Positions 55,560 through 64,000 of a DNA stretch of 64,000 nucleotides are shown here, piece after piece (the stretch's first letter is position 1; the number at the start of each line of letters is the position of its first letter). A model generated the notes under the pieces. It had not been told where the DNA came from and searched no databases. It saw nothing but the letters and a program-made list of their open reading frames with translations. Origin of the DNA: Streptomyces mutabilis (GTDB lineage Bacteria > Actinomycetota > Actinomycetes > Streptomycetales > Streptomycetaceae); assembly GCF_014649815.1 (NCBI RefSeq), contig NZ_BMTT01000002.1:1-64000 (forward strand), given 5' to 3'. The translations under genes were made by a program, and so were the position numbers.

Positions 55560-57152
55560 TCAGAACTGCAGGGCCCAGGCGTCGATCCGCCCGGTGTCCC
55601 AGGACGCGTTGTCGCTGACCCGCAGCTTCCAGGTGCCGTTCGCGGTCTCCGAGGAGGCGTTCACGGTGTACGTGGTGTTGATGTCGTTCGCACTGCCGCC
55701 GGTGCCGTACGGCTTGAGGGTGTAGGCGGTGCCGTCCGGGGCGACCAGCTGGACCTGGAGGTCGCCGATGTAGCTGTGGACGATGTTCACGTCGACGGAG
55801 AGCGCCGCGGGCGCGTTGCCGGAGACGCCGGAGACGGTCACCGGGGACTCGACGGTGGCGTTGTCCCGGATGGTGTAGTCACCGGTGTTCTCGAAGCGGT
55901 CGCCCGGCGGGGGCGTGGTGCCGCCGTCGCCGACGTACAGCAGCCGGTTGGGCGAGCCGCTGCCGGGGTTGGTGACGACGCCGCTGGTGGCGGCGGACGT
56001 CAGCGCGGAGGCGACCTGTGCGGGGGTGGCCGAGGGGTTGTCGGCCAGGTGGAGGGCGGCGGCCCCGGCGACGTGCGGGCTCGCCATCGACGTACCGGAG
56101 ATGGTGTTGGTGGCCGAGTCGCCGCTGTTCCAGGCGGAGGTGATGGAGGAGCCCGGCGCGAACAGGTCGAGGACCGAGCCGTAGTTGGAGTAGGAGGCGC
56201 GGGCGTCGCTCGACGTGGTGGCGCCGACCGTGATCGCCTCCGTCACCCGGGCCGGGGACTTCGTGGAGGCGTTGGTGGACTCGTTGCCGGCCGCGACGAC
56301 GAAGGTGACGCCGGAGGCGATGGCGTTGCGGACGGCCGCGTCGAGGGCGCTGTCCGCGCCGCCGCCCAGCGACATGTTGGCGACGGCCGGCTTGGCGGCG
56401 TTGCGGGCGACCCAGTCGATGCCTGCGACGACCTGCGCGGTGGTGCCGGAGCCGGAGTTGTCGAGGACCCGGACGCCGACGACCTTCGCCTGCTTGGCGA
56501 CGCCGTACGCGCTGCCCGCGACGGTACCGGCGACGTGGGTGCCGTGGCCGTGGCCGTCCTGGGCGGTGTTGTCGTTGTCGATGGCGTCGTAGCCGTAGGA
56601 GGCGCGGCCGCCGAAGTCGCTGTGGGTGATGCGGACGCCGGTGTCGATGACGTACGCCGTCACGCCCTGTCCGGCGCTGTCCGGGTAGGTGTACGAGCTG
56701 TCCAGCGGGCGGTTCTGCTGGTCGATGCGGTCCAGGCCCCAGGAGGGCGGGTTGGGCTGGGTGCCGGTGACGTGGAAGGTGCGGTTCTGCACGACGGAGG
56801 CGACGGCCGGGTCGGCGGCGAGACGTTTCGCCTCGGTCTCGGAGGCCTCGACCGCGTAGCCGTTGAGGGCCTTGGTGTAGGTGCGCTCGATGTCGGCGCC
56901 GTACTTCTTCGCCACGGCGCGGCCCTCGGCGGATCCGGACTTCGCCTCGTCCGGCTTCAGGGTCACGATGTAGCTGCCGGCGACGGCGTTCACCGCGTCC
57001 TCGTACTGGACGACGCCCTCCGCGGCGGACGGGGCGGCGCCGGCGGGGAGTGCGGAGACGAGGCTCGCGGCGAGGGCCGCGGTGGCGGCGGCACTGACGG
57101 CGGCCAGTCTTCGCCGGGTGGTGCGGTGGGGGTGGTGACGCAGCACTGCCAT
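55560..57152 (-). CDS. Secreted subtilisin-family (S8) protease with P domain
   Basis: This 530-residue secreted protease has a signal peptide (to about residue 40, ending PAGAAP), an inhibitor I9-type propeptide (about 55-130, AGSYIVTLKPDEAK), and a peptidase S8 domain with Asp in VIDTGV (near 167), His in GHGTHVAG (near 204) and Ser in GTSMASPHVAG (near 353). A C-terminal proprotein-convertase P domain (about 410-530, YTIRDNATVESPVTVSG) follows. The ATG at 57152 has GAGGAGG before it; an in-frame upstream ATG adds a Pro/Arg-rich stretch. It is probably self-processed and secreted by Sec. Confidence 0.93.
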   Translation of the reverse strand: MAVLRHHPHRTTRRRLAAVSAAATAALAASLVSALPAGAAPSAAEGVVQYEDAVNAVAGSYIVTLKPDEAKSGSAEGRAVAKKYGADIERTYTKALNGYAVEASETEAKRLAADPAVASVVQNRTFHVTGTQPNPPSWGLDRIDQQNRPLDSSYTYPDSAGQGVTAYVIDTGVRITHSDFGGRASYGYDAIDNDNTAQDGHGHGTHVAGTVAGSAYGVAKQAKVVGVRVLDNSGSGTTAQVVAGIDWVARNAAKPAVANMSLGGGADSALDAAVRNAIASGVTFVVAAGNESTNASTKSPARVTEAITVGATTSSDARASYSNYGSVLDLFAPGSSITSAWNSGDSATNTISGTSMASPHVAGAAALHLADNPSATPAQVASALTSAATSGVVTNPGSGSPNRLLYVGDGGTTPPPGDRFENTGDYTIRDNATVESPVTVSGVSGNAPAALSVDVNIVHSYIGDLQVQLVAPDGTAYTLKPYGTGGSANDINTTYTVNASSETANGTWKLRVSDNASWDTGRIDAWALQF

Positions 57153-57390
57153 GTGAGGGGTCCTCCTCGGTGGGGTGGTGCATGGTGGGGTTCGTGCACG
57201 CCGAGCAGACCGCCCGTCAGGACATGGACAGGACACGGGTAGGTCATGCCCATGTCAATGCGGGGCGGCTTTTGTGCGTCAGCCGAAAGATTGAGGCTTC
57301 CAGAGGAATTGCACAAGGGCCCTGCACGGATGTGCGGAACCCCTTGCCGTTTGAGCGAAGCGCCTCACCCCCTTCTTGCTGACCCTCCGT

Positions 57391-57645
57391 TCAGTCCCCG
57401 AAGGTGACGGCCCGGGTGCGCAACCCCCGCACTTCGACGTCCTCGCGGATCTGCTCGCGATGGCCGAGAACCGCGCTGCCGCCGTCGTCGCCGAGGGACA
57501 GCCGCAACGGGGTGCGCTCGGCCGCCAAGGCTGCGAGGGCGACGCACCCGCCTCGGCCGGGGGCGCCCGGCCGCCTCCCGTAGCCGTCGGCGACGAGCCC
57601 ACGGGTTCCGGCCACCTCGGCGTACCCGCCACCGGCCGCGCTCAT
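57391..57645 (-). pseudogene. C-terminal remnant of a short-chain dehydrogenase
   Basis: These 84 codons read like the end of a Streptomyces short-chain dehydrogenase/reductase (VALAALAAERTPLRLSLGDD, then VLGHREQIREDVEV and TRAVTFGD). The Rossmann fold, the TGxxxGxG motif and the catalytic Ser-Tyr-Lys are all missing, and no ribosome-binding site precedes the first ATG. It stops at 57645, right where the LysR fragment starts in the opposite direction, so a deletion joined them. Confidence 0.6.
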
Positions 57646-57647
57646 CC

Positions 57648-58020
57648 CGGGCGGTGGCGGAGGAACCGCACGTCACGCGGGCGGCCGAGCGGCTGTACGT
57701 GCCCCGGCCCGCGCTGAGCAAGCAGGTCCGGGCGCCGGCACGGAGGTTGGGCACCGAGCTGGTTCGGTGTGGGCCGCGGGGCGTGACGCTCACCGAGCCG
57801 GGCGCGGCGCTGCTGCCGCCCGCCCGTCAGGTCCTCGCCGAGTGGGTCTCGGGCACGGCGGCTCCGGACGCCGTGCCGGCTGCACGGCAAGGGACGCGGA
57901 CCGTCGGCAAGGGCACCAGCCCCGGGCGCGGAGGCCTGCCGCCCGCGATCCGTTCCCGCTGCACGGCCGCCCACCCGGACGCGGTCGTCCGGCTGCGGCG
58001 GATGAGCCGGAACTGCGCGT
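57648..58020 (+). pseudogene. LysR-type regulator fragment
   Basis: The frame starting near 57648 reads RAVAEEPHVTRAAERLYVPRP, ALSKQVRAPARRLGTELVR and GVTLTEPGAALLPPARQVL, which is the helix-turn-helix part of a LysR-type regulator. The usual first residues (MDLRHLRYF) are lost. After about 120 codons the similarity (TVGKGTSPGRGGLPPAIRSR; AHPDAVVRLRRMS) ends and the frame runs into the 3' end of ychF. The effector-binding domain is absent. This is a decayed gene. Confidence 0.65.
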
Positions 58021-58054
58021 TCGCGAGTTCGGTGACGTCGCGACCGGCAGCCCG

Positions 58055-59143
<1,089 letters not shown>

Positions 59144-59319
59144 GTTGCGACTTCCCGTACGTGAGGATGCGGAGGGTGGGGCGGGCCGGGCAGGGGGCCG
59201 ATCCACCAGTCTACGGGGTGGCCGGAGTCGGACTCGCGCAGTGTCGAAGGGCGGCCGGGCTTCGCCGCACGGCGTGTCTGTCGGGCTGTTCGGCACATTA
59301 ACCGACCTAAGTTGGTCCA

Positions 59320-59928
59320 GTGGAGCAACACAGGACGCGACCTGCGCAGTACGGACCGCGACGGGACCGGGCATCGCTGCCCCCGCAGGGGCGGGGACCG
59401 GCGGGCGGCGGGCGCAGGCCTGTCGCCGCACGCCCGGTACCGGCGCGTGCGGCGGCGGAACGGCCGACATCGCGGCCCGTTCCGCTGGTGGCCCGGGCGG
59501 TGCGGGCGCTGCGCGGGATGCCCAACCCGCGGCTGACCGGGCTGGGCAGCGGCCTGTTCTGCGCGGCGGTGATGCTGGTGCTCGGGTTCCTCGACCAGGC
59601 TCTGTTCGGCGCGTCCCTGACGGTGTACGGCGTGCTGTTCCTGCCGGTGTGCCTGGTCACCGCGCTCTGGGTGCGCAAGGGTGACCTGCTGACCGCCCCC
59701 GTCGTCGTGCCGATCGCCTTCGCCGTGGGTCTGGTGACCGTGGCCGAGAGCGGCAAGGGGGTGGGCGGGCGGCTGATGGGACTGGTGACCGCCCTGGCCA
59801 CCGAGGCCGGCTGGCTGTACGGCGGGACCCTGGTCGCCGGGTCCACGGTGCTGGCGCGCCGAGTGCGGATGCTGCGGCGACGCCGGGCCGCCGCGGCGGT
59901 CGCCGCCCGGGATCGTACGCCTGTGTGA
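59320..59928 (+). CDS. DUF6542 domain membrane protein
   Basis: This 202-residue protein has a basic, Pro/Arg-rich N-terminus (about 1-65) and then four hydrophobic segments ([83 protein letters not shown]). It fits DUF6542, often found beside ychF in Streptomyces. The GTG at 59320 has no clear ribosome-binding site, so a leaderless message or a start further in is possible. Function is unknown. Confidence 0.8.
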   Translation: MEQHRTRPAQYGPRRDRASLPPQGRGPAGGGRRPVAARPVPARAAAERPTSRPVPLVARAVRALRGMPNPRLTGLGSGLFCAAVMLVLGFLDQALFGASLTVYGVLFLPVCLVTALWVRKGDLLTAPVVVPIAFAVGLVTVAESGKGVGGRLMGLVTALATEAGWLYGGTLVAGSTVLARRVRMLRRRRAAAAVAARDRTPV

Positions 59929-59959
59929 CGGCCGGCTCCGGCCCGCGGCGTCGACCTGC

Positions 59960-60724
59960 TCAGCCCGCGGCCGACCTGCCCGCGCCCTCCGCGGCCCGCA
60001 TCGCCGCGCCCACGATCCCCGCGTTGTTCTGCAGCTCGGCGGGGACGATTTCCGCCTCGATGCCCTCGATGCGGTGCAGGAACTTGTGGGCCTTGCGGCT
60101 GACCCCGCCGCCGATGATGAAGAGCTGCGGCGAGAACAGCATCTCGACGTGGGCGAGGTACTTCTGCACGCGGTGCGCCCAGTGCTCCCAGGACAGGTCG
60201 TGGTCGTCCTTGGCCTTGCTGGAGGCGCGCGTCTCCGCGTCGTGGCCCTCCAGCTCCAGGTGGCCCAGCTCGCTGTTGGGGACGAGGACGCCGTCGGTGA
60301 AGACGGCGCTGCCGATGCCCGTACCGAAGGTGAGCAGGATGACCGTGCCCTCGCGGCCGCGGCCGGCGCCGAAGTGCATCTCGGCGACGCCCGCCGCGTC
60401 CGCGTCGTTGACGACCGTCACGTCGAGCCCGCCCAGCCGCTCGCCGAACAGGGCCCGTGCGTCCGTGTCCACCCAGCTCTTGTCGACGTTGGCCGCGGTG
60501 CGGACCGTGGCGCCGCCCGTCACCACGCCCGGGAAGGTCAGCCCCACCGGCCCGGTCCAGCCGAAGTGCTCGACGACCTCCTTCACCCCGTCGGCCACGC
60601 CGTCGGGGGTCGCCGGGTGCGGGGTCAGTACCTTGCAGCGCTCCTGGGCCAGCTCACCCCTGTCGAGGTCCACAGGGGCGCCCTTGATCCCGGATCCGCC
60701 GATGTCCACGCCGAAGATCTGCAT
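59960..60724 (-). CDS. ppgK: Polyphosphate glucokinase
   Basis: This 254-residue sugar kinase of the ROK family phosphorylates glucose with polyphosphate (and often ATP). The phosphate motif is [13 protein letters not shown], the active-site Asp is in [12 protein letters not shown], and the adenosine/polyP loop reads [13 protein letters not shown]. Length fits actinobacterial PpgK. It starts 29 bases after the ispH stop, so the two may share a transcript. Confidence 0.95.
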   Translation of the reverse strand: MQIFGVDIGGSGIKGAPVDLDRGELAQERCKVLTPHPATPDGVADGVKEVVEHFGWTGPVGLTFPGVVTGGATVRTAANVDKSWVDTDARALFGERLGGLDVTVVNDADAAGVAEMHFGAGRGREGTVILLTFGTGIGSAVFTDGVLVPNSELGHLELEGHDAETRASSKAKDDHDLSWEHWAHRVQKYLAHVEMLFSPQLFIIGGGVSRKAHKFLHRIEGIEAEIVPAELQNNAGIVGAAMRAAEGAGRSAAG

Positions 60725-60753
60725 GGCACCACGTTACGACGGACGACTGACGG

Positions 60754-61776
60754 TCACGCCCCGGCCGTACCCGAGCCGGCCGCACCGGCGCCGCCCCGCT
60801 CCGCCACCAGGGCCGCCGCCTCCTCGCGCAGATCCCGGCGAAGCTCCTTGGGCAGCGAGAAGGTGATCGACTCCTCGGCCGCCTTGACGATCTCCACGTC
60901 CTCGAAGCCGCGCTGCGACAGCCACTCCAGGACCTGCTCGACCAGCACGTCGGGGACGGAGGCGCCGGAGGTGACGCCGACCGTGGTCACGCCCTCCAGC
61001 CAGGACTCGTCGATCTCGTCGGCGAAGTCCACCAGGTACGCGTCGCGCGCGCCCGCCTGCTTGGCGACCTCGACCAGGCGCTTGGAGTTCGAGGAGTTGC
61101 GGGAGCCGACGACGATCACCAGGTCGGCCTCGGCACCCATCTGCTTGACCGCGAGCTGGCGGTTCTGCGTGGCGTAGCAGATGTCGTCGCTCGGCGGGGA
61201 GATGAGCTGGGGGAACTTGTCCTTGAGGGCGTCGACGGTCTCCATGGTCTCGTCGACGGAGAGGGTGGTCTGGGAGAGCCAGACCACCTTGGACGGGTCG
61301 CGGACCTCGACCTTGGCCACGTCCTCGGGGCCGTCGACGAGCTGGATGTGGTCGGGGGCCTCGCCGGAGGTGCCGATGACCTCCTCGTGGCCCTCGTGGC
61401 CGATCAGGAGGATGTCGTAGTCGTCGTCGGCGAAGCGGACGGCTTCCTTGTGCACCTTGGTGACGAGCGGGCAGGTGGCGTCGATGGTGGCGAGCTTCCC
61501 GCGCTCGGCCTCCTCGTGGACGACGGGGGCCACGCCGTGCGCGGAGAACATCACGATGTTGCCCGGGGGGACCTCTTCCGTCTGCTCGACGAAGACGGCG
61601 CCCTTCTTCTCCAGGGTCTGGACGACGTACTTGTTGTGGACGATCTCGTGGCGGACGTACACCGGAGCCCCGTACTGCTCCAGGGCTTTCTCGACGGCGA
61701 TCACGGCGCGGTCCACACCCGCGCAGTAGCCACGGGGGGCGGCGAGCAGGACACGGCGGCCAGGCGAAGCAGTCAT
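60754..61776 (-). CDS. ispH: 4-hydroxy-3-methylbut-2-enyl diphosphate reductase
   Basis: This 340-residue [4Fe-4S] enzyme makes IPP and DMAPP in the last step of the MEP isoprenoid pathway. The three cluster Cys are in [26 protein letters not shown] and [10 protein letters not shown]-adjacent segments (here [11 protein letters not shown] holds the third); the catalytic TQNRQ is present. The ATG at 61776 ([12 protein letters not shown]) is taken as start; one three codons upstream is possible. No clear ribosome-binding site is seen. The C-terminus is Ala/Gly-rich. Confidence 0.95.
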   Translation of the reverse strand: MTASPGRRVLLAAPRGYCAGVDRAVIAVEKALEQYGAPVYVRHEIVHNKYVVQTLEKKGAVFVEQTEEVPPGNIVMFSAHGVAPVVHEEAERGKLATIDATCPLVTKVHKEAVRFADDDYDILLIGHEGHEEVIGTSGEAPDHIQLVDGPEDVAKVEVRDPSKVVWLSQTTLSVDETMETVDALKDKFPQLISPPSDDICYATQNRQLAVKQMGAEADLVIVVGSRNSSNSKRLVEVAKQAGARDAYLVDFADEIDESWLEGVTTVGVTSGASVPDVLVEQVLEWLSQRGFEDVEIVKAAEESITFSLPKELRRDLREEAAALVAERGGAGAAGSGTAGA

Positions 61777-61901
61777 GGCACCCATCGTAAGGCCGCGTTC
61801 GGCGGGCCAGAGATCGCGTGGGTGCGATGTCACCGGGGAGACTGGCGGGGACGTCGACGGGGACGTGACGAGGCGGAGTCCTGAGCGCTGGCGGAGGCAC
61901 G

Positions 61902-63275
61902 ATGTCCGAGACCGGTACGGCGGCCCAGGGGGCCGGTGAGGAGCACCAGCTCAAGCGGAGCCTGGGCTTCAGGGACCTTGTCGTCTACGGGCTGCTGTTC
62001 ATCGCGCCGATGGCGCCGGTCGGTGTCTTCGGCACCCTGGACGCCAAGTCGCACGGCGCGGTGGTCCTCGTCTACGTCGTCGCCACGATCGCGATGGCGT
62101 TCACCGCGTTCAGCTACGCCCAGATGGTGCGGGTGGTCCCCCAAGCCGGGTCGGTGTTCGCGTACGCGCGCGTGGGGCTCGGGAACGGGGCCGGGTTCAT
62201 CGCCGGCTGGATGGCGATGCTGGACTACGTCCTCATCCCGGCGGTGGCCTACCTCTTCTCCGGCATCGCGATGGAGGCGCTGGTCCCTGAGGTGTCCCGC
62301 TGGGTGTGGACGGCGCTCGCGGTGGTCGTCACGACCCTGCTGAACCTGTGGGGTGTGCGTGCGGCGGCCCGGGTGGGCTTCCTGGTGCTCGCCATGGAGA
62401 TCGTGGTCCTGCTGGTCTTCGTGGTCGCGGCGATCGTCGTCCTCGCGCGCGACGGTGCCGAGCGGGGCTGGCTGTCGCCGCTGTCCGGGGACGGCACGCA
62501 GGGGGCGTTCGCGCTGTCGGCGGTGGTGGGCGCGGTGTCGGTGGCGGTGCTGTCGTACCTGGGCTTCGACGCGATCGCGACGTTCGCGGAGGAGGTCACC
62601 GGCGGCTCCGCGAAGGTCGCGCGGGCGCTGCTGTTCTGCCTGGTACTGGCGGGCGTGCTGTTCGTGGCCCAGACGTACCTGGCGGCGCTGCTGGAGCCGG
62701 TGTCGTCGGCGCAGCTCGCGGCGGAACCCGAGCGGCAGGGTTCGGCGTTCTACGACGCCGTGGACGCGTCGGTCGGGACGTGGCTGCACGACCTGGTGGC
62801 GGTGAGCAAGGCGATCGGCGCGGCGTTCGCGGCGCTGGCCGGTCAGGCGGCGGCGGGGCGGCTGCTGTTCGCGATGGGCCGCGACCGGCGGCTGCCGGGG
62901 GTGCTGTCGCGGACGTACTCGGGAGTGCCGCGCGTGGCTCTGCTGGTCTCCGCCGTGATCACCATGGTGGCGGCGGTGTGGGCGGCGCGACGCGACGACG
63001 GCCTCGACCACCTGGTCTCGGTGGTGGACGTCGGCGCGCTGACGGCGTTCACGCTGCTGCACGCGAGCGTGGTGGGCTGGTTCGTGGTCCGGCGCGGCGG
63101 GGGGCCGGTGAGCTGGTGGCGGCACGCGCTGGTGCCCGTGTTCGGCGCGGCGATCACCATCGCCGTGATCGTGGAGGCGTCGGCCACGGCACAGGTGGTG
63201 GGGGCGATCTGGCTGGCGGTGGGGCTGGTGGTGCTGGCGGCGCAGGCGCGCGGGAGGCGTGTGGAGGGGGTGTGA
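61902..63275 (+). CDS. APC superfamily amino-acid permease
   Basis: This 457-residue integral membrane protein has 12 predicted helices. The first reads [28 protein letters not shown], with the APC-family glycine-rich start. [20 protein letters not shown] and [18 protein letters not shown] are typical of amino-acid/putrescine permeases. The substrate cannot be told from sequence. It lies between ispH (divergent) and xseA (downstream, same strand, about 100 bases). Confidence 0.9.
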   Translation: MSETGTAAQGAGEEHQLKRSLGFRDLVVYGLLFIAPMAPVGVFGTLDAKSHGAVVLVYVVATIAMAFTAFSYAQMVRVVPQAGSVFAYARVGLGNGAGFIAGWMAMLDYVLIPAVAYLFSGIAMEALVPEVSRWVWTALAVVVTTLLNLWGVRAAARVGFLVLAMEIVVLLVFVVAAIVVLARDGAERGWLSPLSGDGTQGAFALSAVVGAVSVAVLSYLGFDAIATFAEEVTGGSAKVARALLFCLVLAGVLFVAQTYLAALLEPVSSAQLAAEPERQGSAFYDAVDASVGTWLHDLVAVSKAIGAAFAALAGQAAAGRLLFAMGRDRRLPGVLSRTYSGVPRVALLVSAVITMVAAVWAARRDDGLDHLVSVVDVGALTAFTLLHASVVGWFVVRRGGGPVSWWRHALVPVFGAAITIAVIVEASATAQVVGAIWLAVGLVVLAAQARGRRVEGV

Positions 63276-63373
63276 GGGGGCCGGCGAGCGTGTGAGGCGG
63301 GCCGGCGGGAGGAGCGGGAACCGTTGGGTGCGATCGGGCCGGGTTGTCGTACCCGGCCGTTACGCTCGGGCGC

Positions 63374-64000
63374 ATGGCTGTTAACTCGACTCCCGAACGC
63401 CCCCTGCCCGTGGGCGAGGTGTCACGGCTGATCGGGGGCTGGATCGACCGGCTCGGCGCGGTGTGGGTCGAGGGGCAGATCACGCAGCTGTCGCGGCGGC
63501 CGGGCGCGGGGGTCGTGTTCCTGACGCTGCGCGACCCGTCGCACGACATCTCCGTGAGCGTGACCTGCTACCGGCAGGTGTTCGACGCGGTGGCGGACGT
63601 GGTCGGCGAGGGCGCGCGGGTCGTCGTGCACGCGAAGCCGGAGTGGTACGCGCCGCGCGGGCAGCTGTCCCTGCGTGCGGCCGCGATCAAGCCCGTGGGC
63701 GTCGGGGAGCTGCTGGCACGCCTGGAGCAGCTGAAGAAGGCGCTCGCGCGGGAAGGGTTGTTCGCGCCGGAGCGCAAGAAGCCGCTGCCGTTCCTGCCGC
63801 AGCTGATCGGGCTGGTGTGCGGGCGTGCCTCGGCGGCCGAGCGGGACGTCCTGGAGAACGCCCGGCACCGCTGGCCCGCCGTCCGCTTCGAGGTGCGCAA
63901 CGTCCCCGTGCAGGGCGTGCACGCGGTGCCGCAGGTGGTGCAGGCCGTGAAGGAGCTGGACGCGATCGACGACGTGGACGTGATCGTCGTCGCGCGCGGT
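63374..64000 (+). CDS. xseA: Exodeoxyribonuclease VII large subunit, 5' part
   Basis: The first 209 codons are present; the gene is cut by the window end. The N-terminal OB-fold ([25 protein letters not shown], then SVTCYRQVF) and the start of the catalytic region ([21 protein letters not shown]) are typical of XseA. The enzyme degrades single-stranded DNA with XseB. The start ATG at 63374 follows a short intergenic region. Confidence 0.94.
   Translation, partial: MAVNSTPERPLPVGEVSRLIGGWIDRLGAVWVEGQITQLSRRPGAGVVFLTLRDPSHDISVSVTCYRQVFDAVADVVGEGARVVVHAKPEWYAPRGQLSLRAAAIKPVGVGELLARLEQLKKALAREGLFAPERKKPLPFLPQLIGLVCGRASAAERDVLENARHRWPAVRFEVRNVPVQGVHAVPQVVQAVKELDAIDDVDVIVVARG

Overview
The window looks like a stretch of a Streptomyces chromosome. 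Its GC content is very high, codons end almost always in G or C, and many starts are GTG or TTG behind purine-rich Shine-Dalgarno sites. It also carries lineage markers: mshB (mycothiol), polyphosphate glucokinase, TatB/HtrA beside an ECF sigma factor, a bldK-type peptide importer, and SpoIIE-type phosphatase/HATPase regulators. From memory, gene order resembles the core chromosome of S. coelicolor around the bldK region; this was not checked by search. I see no rRNA, tRNA, CRISPR array, prophage or insertion sequence.

Left part (1-17.7 kb). There is a conserved hypothetical gene, then tatB, an HtrA-type protease, a zinc-finger anti-sigma factor and an ECF sigma factor, all on the minus strand, with a divergent O-methyltransferase. 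This is the same order as the mycobacterial sigE-rseA-htrA-tatB locus. It is followed by a DUF3117 gene, an enoyl-CoA hydratase, tag, a DivIVA-like protein, a FolP2-like DHPS homologue, a LOG-family protein, dapE, a membrane-anchored lysozyme-fold-like protein, a small secreted protein, dapC-fdxA, a GNAT acetyltransferase and a SirB1-like protein. dapE and dapC are both lysine/diaminopimelate (cell wall) genes.

Middle part (17.7-42.1 kb). It holds a long Gly/Pro-rich membrane protein with a YoaR/VanW-like module, a DUF6113 membrane protein overlapping mshB, a tiny membrane protein, and a dipeptidyl-peptidase IV-like peptidase. Two complete oligopeptide ABC importer operons follow on the minus strand. 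The one at 28.7-30.3/24.7 kb is ordered A-B-C-D-F. The one at 36.8-30.5 kb is ordered permease-SBP-permease-ATPase-ATPase and matches bldKABCDE. Upstream of bldK lies a decayed start of another substrate-binding lipoprotein gene, then typA/bipA, then an orphan substrate-binding lipoprotein with two charged insertions.

Right part (42.1-64 kb). A succinate dehydrogenase operon (anchor-sdhA-sdhB, Sdh1 type) meets a GH18-like protein. Then come a PAS-PAS-GAF-SpoIIE phosphatase-HATPase protein, a solitary HATPase anti-sigma-like protein, a NUDIX hydrolase, a small SPOR-like protein, a GntR/UTRA regulator whose 3' end is tandemly triplicated, a septum-formation-domain protein, a serpin convergent with a secreted subtilisin, remnants of a divergent SDR/LysR pair, ychF, a DUF6542 protein, ppgK, ispH, an APC permease and the 5' part of xseA, cut by the window end.

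Most genes are ordinary core genes. The points most worth a second look are the decayed SBP leader upstream of bldK, the hairpin separating bldKB from bldKC, the probable ATT start of the O-methyltransferase, the ECF-type promoter upstream of the sigma gene, the serpin/subtilisin pair, the joined SDR and LysR fragments, and the 24-bp repeats at the GntR stop codon. I found nothing that I could defend as a wholly new multi-gene system.
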